A stretch of DNA of 7,811 nucleotides, from NCBI GenBank assembly GCA_026987255.1, contig JALSNA010000394.1:1-7811 (forward strand), in the 5' to 3' direction. Origin of the DNA: Hyphomicrobiales bacterium (GTDB lineage Bacteria > Pseudomonadota > Alphaproteobacteria > Rhizobiales > Aestuariivirgaceae). The notes below the pieces were generated by a model, which was not told the origin of the DNA, did no database searches, and worked only from the letters and a program-made list of their open reading frames with translations. Every line of letters begins with the position of its first letter. Position 1 is the stretch's first letter. Made by a program: the position numbers and the translations under genes. Positions 1 to 5,147 of this stretch are shown here, in pieces.

Positions 1-6
1 ATGCCC

Positions 7-2148
7 TCAAAAGCCGCTTTCGCGCAGCACCACCGCCACCACCCGGCGCGCCATGCGCCCGGCCAGGCTCTGCCTTTGCGCCTCCACCACCATCCGCCCC
101 GTGCAGGCGCGCATGCACGGCGGCGCGGCGGCGCCATCTGCGGGAACGAACAGCGCCGGAAACATCCCCTTGCGCATCTGGATGCGTCCGTCCCTGTCGC
201 GCTCCGAGGGCGCGGGCCCGCCATGCAGGGACGACAGGTAGAGCAGATCGCGGCCCCGCTTGCGCACCGCCCCGATGTCCACCAGCCGCATGGCCATGCG
301 CGGCAGCTCCGGATCGTCGGGAATGAACCACCCTGCCGCCCCCGCGCTGAGCCGCCCGGCGTCTTCTTCCGCCACAAGTGCGGAGGCCACCCGCGCGCGC
401 GGTGAAACAACCCGCGCCAGAAGCTGGCTTTCGTTCACCCATAGCCCCGGTTTCAGCCCCTCCATGACGCGGCTGACAACGCCATCAAAGCTGGCGCGCA
501 AGCTCAGATTCTCTTGCCGCTTGCGCAGACCGGCCAGCTTCTCCTCCAGCGCCGCCTTGCGTTTCTTCAAGATGCCATGCTCGGACAGATCGCGTGCATC
601 GGCCGCCAGCCTGCGCAGCCGCAGCTTCACGAGGCGCAATTTTTCCGCCGTCTTGCGCATCTCAAGCTCCAGCTCGCGGGAGCGCAAATCCACCAGTGCC
701 TGCCCCTTGCGCACCTTTTGCCCCGCATGCGCATGCACCGCCACCACCTGCCCCGCCTCCGGCGCATAGACATCCATCTGCCGCGCCGCCGTCATCAGCG
801 CCGGCAGCCGCAAGCTGCCCCACAGCGGCGCAAAGAGCGCCACGGCAAGCACCGCCAGAACAATCACCGGCCGCCACGGCTTGCCCTGCTTGAGTATCAT
901 CTTGCGCATCTCCCACCAGCGGCGCATCTCACGCATCACCGGCAGGGCCAGGAACCAGCTCACTTCAATACCTCCCAGAATCACCCCCAGAACTTTCGGA
1001 AAGGCGTGGTAGACCAACAGCGCTATGCCTGAGAAAACCACGGCGCGATAGAGAATCGTCGCCACGGCATAGGCCATCAGCAATCTGCGCATGCCCGGCC
1101 CGAAAGGCTCCGGATCGGGCATCCGCAGGCCGAACAGCCCGTTGCGCAGCCGCGTCAGCGCCAGATCGAAGGCCCGCGGAGCCAGATTGTGCATGCGCAA
1201 GAGGTCGGCCAGGATGTGATAGCCGTCAAAACGCATGAACGGGCTGGCGTTGATCAGCAAGGTCGAGGCCAGACTGGTGGTGGCCACGAAGAAGGCCATG
1301 GCCCGGCCCGGCCCCTGTGGCAGGAAGGCCCACAGCAACAGCGCCACGCCGGCAATGCCCAGCTCCACCAGCATGCCGCCAGCATCGATCAGCAGCCTTT
1401 GCCGCCGTGAGCGCAGCTTCCATGCATCGGTCACGTCCGTGTAGAGCATCGGCATCATCACCAGAAAGGCCACCCCCATGACCGGCACCTTGCAGCCATA
1501 CCGGGTGGCGATGAAGGCATGCCCGAGCTCGTGCGCCGCCTTGACGAAGACCAAGGTCACGGCATAGAGCGCCAGCCCCTGCAGGGTCAGGAAACCCATG
1601 AAGGTGGACTTGAAGACATCCCATTGCCGGCCCGTCAGATAAAGCCCCAGCAAGGAGATGAAAACCAGCAGCGAAATCCCGATGCGCCCGCCCAGCCAGC
1701 GCACCCAGGGCAAGGCGGCGCGCAGGAAGCCTTGCGGCCGCACCAGAGGAATGCGGAAAAACAGATAGCTGTGCAACGCCTTGACGAGCAGCCCCGTCTC
1801 GCGCCGCCCGGCCAGCCCCGCCAGCCGCTCCCAATCTCCAGGCCCGCTCCTGACCAGCTGGTTCGCGGTGATGAACCGGGCAAGTCCGGCAATGTCCTCT
1901 GCCGTGGCATGAACCCCGTGACGCGCCGCCAGCTGCGCGATCAGCGCCCTGGCGCTGCCTGCCCGCCAGCAGGACAAGGCCTGCCCGGCCAGCCGCGAGA
2001 TGCGAAAATAGCTGTTGCGCAGCGGATCGTGAATCAGGAACCCCGGCATCCGCCCGGCATCATCGGCGGCCTCCATGAAGCGCAGCTCCTCGCGCAATGG
2101 CGGCAAGGGTTCATCCAGAAAATCAGCAGCTTGCGCGCTTGCGTTCAT
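7..2148 (-). CDS. PqqD/RRE-like / M50 site-2-protease-like / HlyD fusion membrane protein, 713 aa
   Basis: Residues 30-102 resemble a PqqD-type winged helix (LIHDPLRNSYFRISRLAGQAL, then helices ending ITANQLVR), a fold used as a RiPP recognition element. The M50 membrane domain (about 150-445) has about eight hydrophobic segments. It carries the zinc motif HELGH at 206-210 within segment two, and NASPFMRFDGYHILAD at 300-315, where D308 is the expected third zinc ligand; the catalytic set looks intact. After the last transmembrane helix (424-446) come a lipoyl half (458-487), a Lys/Arg/Leu-rich coiled-coil hairpin (488-547), the second lipoyl half (548-582) and a beta domain ending in RESGF. 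Related M50-HlyD fusions (the YydH-type putative peptide zinc metalloproteases) are known in peptide and surface-protein export loci. Start ATG 2148 follows the previous stop by 1 nt with a weak Shine-Dalgarno, so translation is probably coupled. Its role may be inner-membrane platform or substrate processing; neither is demonstrated. Confidence 0.88.
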   Translation of the reverse strand: MNASAQAADFLDEPLPPLREELRFMEAADDAGRMPGFLIHDPLRNSYFRISRLAGQALSCWRAGSARALIAQLAARHGVHATAEDIAGLARFITANQLVRSGPGDWERLAGLAGRRETGLLVKALHSYLFFRIPLVRPQGFLRAALPWVRWLGGRIGISLLVFISLLGLYLTGRQWDVFKSTFMGFLTLQGLALYAVTLVFVKAAHELGHAFIATRYGCKVPVMGVAFLVMMPMLYTDVTDAWKLRSRRQRLLIDAGGMLVELGIAGVALLLWAFLPQGPGRAMAFFVATTSLASTLLINASPFMRFDGYHILADLLRMHNLAPRAFDLALTRLRNGLFGLRMPDPEPFGPGMRRLLMAYAVATILYRAVVFSGIALLVYHAFPKVLGVILGGIEVSWFLALPVMREMRRWWEMRKMILKQGKPWRPVIVLAVLAVALFAPLWGSLRLPALMTAARQMDVYAPEAGQVVAVHAHAGQKVRKGQALVDLRSRELELEMRKTAEKLRLVKLRLRRLAADARDLSEHGILKKRKAALEEKLAGLRKRQENLSLRASFDGVVSRVMEGLKPGLWVNESQLLARVVSPRARVASALVAEEDAGRLSAGAAGWFIPDDPELPRMAMRLVDIGAVRKRGRDLLYLSSLHGGPAPSERDRDGRIQMRKGMFPALFVPADGAAAPPCMRACTGRMVVEAQRQSLAGRMARRVVAVVLRESGF

Positions 2149-2149
2149 G

Positions 2150-3556
2150 TCAGATTCCGAGATATTGCCGCACCGCCGAAACCGGACGGCGGAACAGATA
2201 GAAGGCCAGTGGGACCTTCTCCCCGATCAATTGCGCCGAGCCGCGAAACCCGATGCGCACCCGCGCCGCCTTGCCCAGCTGCGGATCGCCGGCAAAATCC
2301 GCCATGACCCGGTAGGCCAGCAGTCCGCCGGGTATTTCCCCGGCATGGAAACTGGCCGTGCGCACCCGCCCGCCGATGACATGCAGGGGATCGGCATCCA
2401 GGAACACCCGCACCCGGCCGCCGGGCCGGATGGCGATGGCGTCGCGCACCGGCAGATCGATGCGCAAGGCCATCCGTTGCGGATCGGCGATCTGCATGAC
2501 CTGCACGCCGGTCTTGACCGGCTTGCGGATCCACTCGGACCTGTCCGGATAGACGGCGATGCCATCGGCGGGCGATCTCACCCGCACCAGCTTCAGCAGT
2601 CTGTCCGCATGCGCCCTTTCGGTTTGCGCCAGCGCCAGCTCCGCCTCCGCCTCGGCCAGCTGACGGCGCGCCTTCGGGTCATGAAAGGCCGCCTTGCGCA
2701 AGGTCTCCAGGCGCGCCCTGGCCACCGCCTCGCGGCGCGCCGCCACATCCCTTTGCGCCTTCAGCTCCGTATCGTCATAGACGAACAGAATCTCTCCGGC
2801 CCGCACCTTTTCATTGGGCCTTTTCAGCACATCGGCGATGACACCCTCCATGGGAGCCGCCACGATCACCGGATCGGCGGCCACCACCTCCACCGGCGCA
2901 ATGGCCGTCATCGGCACCGGAATGAACAGCATCAGCAGCGCCAGCACCGGCAGTCCGATGAGCAGCCAGCGCGGCGGCGCAAAGCGGCGCAGAAGCGAAG
3001 GCGGCGAAAGCGCCATGAGCGCGTGGGAAACCGCCCCGGCGAGCCGCTGGCCGATGAGCGCATCCTTGTCCTCCCAGGGCTCGGCACGGGTCAGCAGCAG
3101 CCCGCCAAAGGCCACCCCCTTGCGGTCGCGCAACACCAGCCACAGAACCTGCCCGAAAGGGGTTTGCGCGCCCTCCTCCGCATTCTCCATGAACCGGCCC
3201 ATGGGCCCATGAATGAAGTCCGCCCCGGCCTCCATGGCCGCGTTCATCCGCCCCGCCAGCCGCTCCATGGCGCGCACATGTGGCGCATTGCGCTCCACCA
3301 CGGCAAGGCCGGATACGGCATGCGTCTTCGCCCGCCCCCGCGAGTCCAGACGCATGAAAAAGGCCTGGGAATAGCCCAGCAGGGCGCGCGTCTCATTGAC
3401 CGTGAAGATTTCCACCGCCCGCACCGAGGGCAACTGGCGCAACCGCCCCTCGATGCCAAGCAGCAGCTCCAGCCGCTTCGGCGCGCCCCGCCTTGCGCCC
3501 GCGCCCTGGCCATCATCTTGCGGTCCGCCGCGGTGCACGGTCACAGGCGCCGTCAT
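2150..3556 (-). CDS. GAF-like domain / transmembrane / HlyD adaptor fusion, 468 aa
   Basis: The N-terminal ~30 residues are polar and disordered-looking. Residues 45-182 resemble a GAF fold: NETRALLGYSQAFFMRL, AVSGLAVVERNAP, and a late GGLLLTRAEPWEDKDALIGQ strand-helix. One transmembrane helix follows (196-213, WLLIGLPVLALLMLFIPV) with RR and R residues on its N-terminal side, which places GAF in the cytosol and the rest in the periplasm. The periplasmic part has a lipoyl half at 225-260 (VIVAAPMEGVIADVLKRPNEKVRAGEILF), a hairpin at 262-322, the second lipoyl half at 323-357 (RVRSPADGIAVY), and a beta-barrel domain to about 450. Start ATG 3556 sits in an ATGA overlap with the previous stop, with AAGGGG 6 nt upstream, so coupling is likely. 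The protein could connect a cytosolic signal or ligand to an envelope complex. No canonical cyclic-nucleotide motif (NKXnFX3DE) was seen, so the ligand is unknown and GAF may be only a docking fold. Confidence 0.85.
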   Translation of the reverse strand: MTAPVTVHRGGPQDDGQGAGARRGAPKRLELLLGIEGRLRQLPSVRAVEIFTVNETRALLGYSQAFFMRLDSRGRAKTHAVSGLAVVERNAPHVRAMERLAGRMNAAMEAGADFIHGPMGRFMENAEEGAQTPFGQVLWLVLRDRKGVAFGGLLLTRAEPWEDKDALIGQRLAGAVSHALMALSPPSLLRRFAPPRWLLIGLPVLALLMLFIPVPMTAIAPVEVVAADPVIVAAPMEGVIADVLKRPNEKVRAGEILFVYDDTELKAQRDVAARREAVARARLETLRKAAFHDPKARRQLAEAEAELALAQTERAHADRLLKLVRVRSPADGIAVYPDRSEWIRKPVKTGVQVMQIADPQRMALRIDLPVRDAIAIRPGGRVRVFLDADPLHVIGGRVRTASFHAGEIPGGLLAYRVMADFAGDPQLGKAARVRIGFRGSAQLIGEKVPLAFYLFRRPVSAVRQYLGI

Positions 3557-4326
3557 GATCCACCCCTTTTTCCGTCTTTGGCCAATACCGGCCCGCCGCC
3601 GAACCTGGCCAGCCCGCTCATGCCCGGCAGCACGCCGGCGGGCGGATCGCGCAAGATTCCGCGCACCCGCACGGTCTGCGACACCGCATCCACCACCGCG
3701 CCGGTGCGCGTGACTTCGCCCTTCAGCCGCGCCCCGGTCTCATCCACCAGAAAACTGAACTTCGCCCCCACACCGATCCTGCCCAGCCAGCTTGATGGGG
3801 CGATCATGACCACCTCCAATTGCCCCGTGGCGACAATGGACATCAGCGGCTTGCCCGCCTGCGGTGTCTCGAACTCCTGCACGAAGCGCTCCACCACCCG
3901 CCCGTCATAGGGCGCGACAAGGGTGCAATCGCGCACCTTCAGGGCCGCCGCCTCCGCCTCTGCCTTCGCCTTGTCGCTTTCCGCCGCCGCAATGGCCGCA
4001 TCCAGCTTGCCCGCCGCCTGGAACTTCACCAGACGTTTCTTGCTCCTTGCCTTCAGGGACTGCGCCCTCCAGGCTGCCCTGGCGGCTCGCAAGGCGGCGG
4101 CAAAGCGCCCGCAATCGAAGGCTGCAAGCACATCTCCCTTGTGAAAACTGTCCCCCTCGCGAAACGGCAGCCGCGCCACCGGGGCGGAAATGCGCGCCGA
4201 CAGTTGCGCATGTGCGGGCGCTTCGATGATGCCGCGCGCCTGTTCAGCCGCCAAAAGCGGCCCTGCGGCCAGCACCAGGCTCATGGCGAGCCCGGCGCCA
4301 GCCACAGGTTTTTTCCCCATTCTCAT
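3553..4326 (-). CDS. Periplasmic adaptor, HlyD/AcrA (RND-type membrane fusion) family, 257 aa
   Basis: Begins with a Sec-type signal peptide: basic MRMGKK, hydrophobic core 8-25, and likely cleavage near A26/A27 before EQARG. The mature protein has the first half of a biotinyl-lipoyl domain (about 45-71, APVARLPFREGDSFHKGDVLAAF), an Ala/Lys-rich alpha-helical hairpin (72-131), the second lipoyl half (133-165, TLVAPYDGRVVERF) and a beta-barrel region to about 242. At 257 residues it is shorter than typical RND adaptors (350-400), with a short hairpin and no obvious membrane-proximal domain. Two cysteines, C72 and C134, flank the hairpin and may form a disulfide. Start ATG 4326 has a strong Shine-Dalgarno (GGAGG, 9 nt away); ATG 4320, two codons in, is an alternative. 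It lies 32 bp after the repeat protein and overlaps the next gene by 4 bp. Its role is probably as a periplasmic piece of an export or anchoring complex; the partner pump is not identified. Confidence 0.88.
   Translation of the reverse strand: MRMGKKPVAGAGLAMSLVLAAGPLLAAEQARGIIEAPAHAQLSARISAPVARLPFREGDSFHKGDVLAAFDCGRFAAALRAARAAWRAQSLKARSKKRLVKFQAAGKLDAAIAAAESDKAKAEAEAAALKVRDCTLVAPYDGRVVERFVQEFETPQAGKPLMSIVATGQLEVVMIAPSSWLGRIGVGAKFSFLVDETGARLKGEVTRTGAVVDAVSQTVRVRGILRDPPAGVLPGMSGLARFGGGPVLAKDGKRGGS
3563..3568 (-). promoter_or_regulatory. Ribosome binding site of the GAF-HlyD gene
   Basis: Gene-sense AAGGGG, 6 nt before ATG 3556 and inside the last codons of the preceding adaptor gene. Together with the ATGA stop/start overlap at 3556-3553 it fixes this start and implies termination-reinitiation coupling. 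Confidence 0.65.
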
Positions 4327-4358
4327 TCAGCCTTCCCTCCCATGGGCCAATACCGCAT
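4327..4358 (-). other. Intergenic gap between repeat protein and first adaptor
   Basis: This 32-bp gap is the longest untranslated stretch in the window. It contains the Shine-Dalgarno site but no recognisable hairpin terminator and no room for a full promoter, supporting read-through from the repeat-protein gene into the three adaptor genes. Confidence 0.6.
4331..4341 (-). promoter_or_regulatory. Ribosome binding site of the soluble HlyD adaptor
   Basis: Gene-sense GGGAGGGAAGG lies in the 32-bp gap after the repeat-protein stop. GGAGG (4340-4336) is 9 nt from ATG 4326, and AAGG (4334-4331) is 4 nt from it or 10 nt from ATG 4320. The strength of this site suggests the adaptor is translated independently of the giant gene before it. 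Confidence 0.7.
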
Positions 4359-5147
4359 TCATCCCGCCAGGGCCCGCAACAGGGCATCCGCCTCGCCGCG
4401 CTCCGAACCGGCCAGATGCTCCACCTGATCGAGAAACTCCAGAACCGATGCCCGGCCGCCCGCATGGGCCTGCTGGACGATTTCACCCGTTTGCAGGTTG
4501 ATGCGCACATCCCACTGCTCCACGGCATTGCCGTCCGCGCGATGCTCGATCCGCAAGGCCATCCACTCCTGCCCGGCCGGCACATCGACGATGACAGTGC
4601 GCGCCCCGGCCCGCGAGACATGCCACGGCAAGGGCCGGCCATCGGCGGAAAATACCCGCACCTGATCCATCAGGACATCGGCGCGATCCGCCCCGCGCGC
4701 CCCAAGATCGATCACCAGGGCTCCATCGCCGGTCACCAGGGTGCGCAGCCTCATTTCCCCAGCCCCGGAAAGCCCCAGGGGCATCGAGAGATTTGAGCCG
4801 TTGTAGGTGAAATGATCCGCCCCGCCGCCCGCTTCCCTCAAGGAAGAAGCCCAGCCGCGGGCATCTGTGCGGCCCATCCACTCGGCAATGTCGCGGATGA
4901 CGCCATCGGAGAAGCGGCCAGCAAGACCATTGAGACTCAAGATGCCATTGACGCTTTCCAGGATCACCAGGTTGTCCGGCAGGGCCGAACCGCCCAGATC
5001 CTCCAGGCCATTGACCGCATCGGTCAGCGGCGGCTCATCGGGCGCCAGCCCGGCCTGCCCATCGTCATTGGCCGCCCCCCTCTGCGCATCGGGACGCGGC
5101 TGTGCGCCTGTGCCGCTGCCGAAGTTCTCCGGCGTGCGCTCGTTGGC
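4359..5147 (-). other. Non-repetitive C-terminal region of the repeat protein
   Basis: Residues 882-1143 (numbered from codon 7790) break the repeat pattern. Residues 882-925 form a Pro/Asp/Gly-rich, low-complexity linker. Residues 926-1000 look like a small globular segment (ILSLNGLAGRF, IRDIAEWMGR). Residues 1010-1100 are predicted beta-rich and carry ADGRPLPWHVSRAGARTVIV followed by an LRIEHRADGN strand. This resembles a degenerate putative-Ig module of the LPxW type often placed last in alphaproteobacterial repeat proteins; that recollection was not checked. The last ~40 residues (ASVLEFLDQVEHLAG to LLRALAG) look like amphipathic helix and could be a secretion signal or a docking segment. 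There are no glycine-rich RTX nonapeptides and no cysteines. Function is unknown. Confidence 0.6.

Noticed and set aside
1..405. 134-codon plus-strand frame starting at base 1
   Set aside because: Antisense to the C-terminal domain of the M50-HlyD protein, His/Arg-rich, and no supporting Shine-Dalgarno can be seen because it starts at the window edge.
1519..2307. 262-codon open frame on the plus strand
   Set aside because: Low-complexity Pro/Arg/Gln product antisense to the M50-HlyD gene and running into the next gene; no domain, and the minus-strand proteins explain the region.
2075..3910. 611-codon open frame on the plus strand
   Set aside because: It is antisense across three genes with clear domains, and its product is His/Arg/Pro/Gln-rich with no recognisable fold. 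This is typical of the reverse strand of GC-rich coding DNA.
4327..4358. Terminator or promoter between the repeat protein and the adaptor
   Set aside because: Only 32 bp, filled by the Shine-Dalgarno site, with no clear inverted repeat or U-tract.
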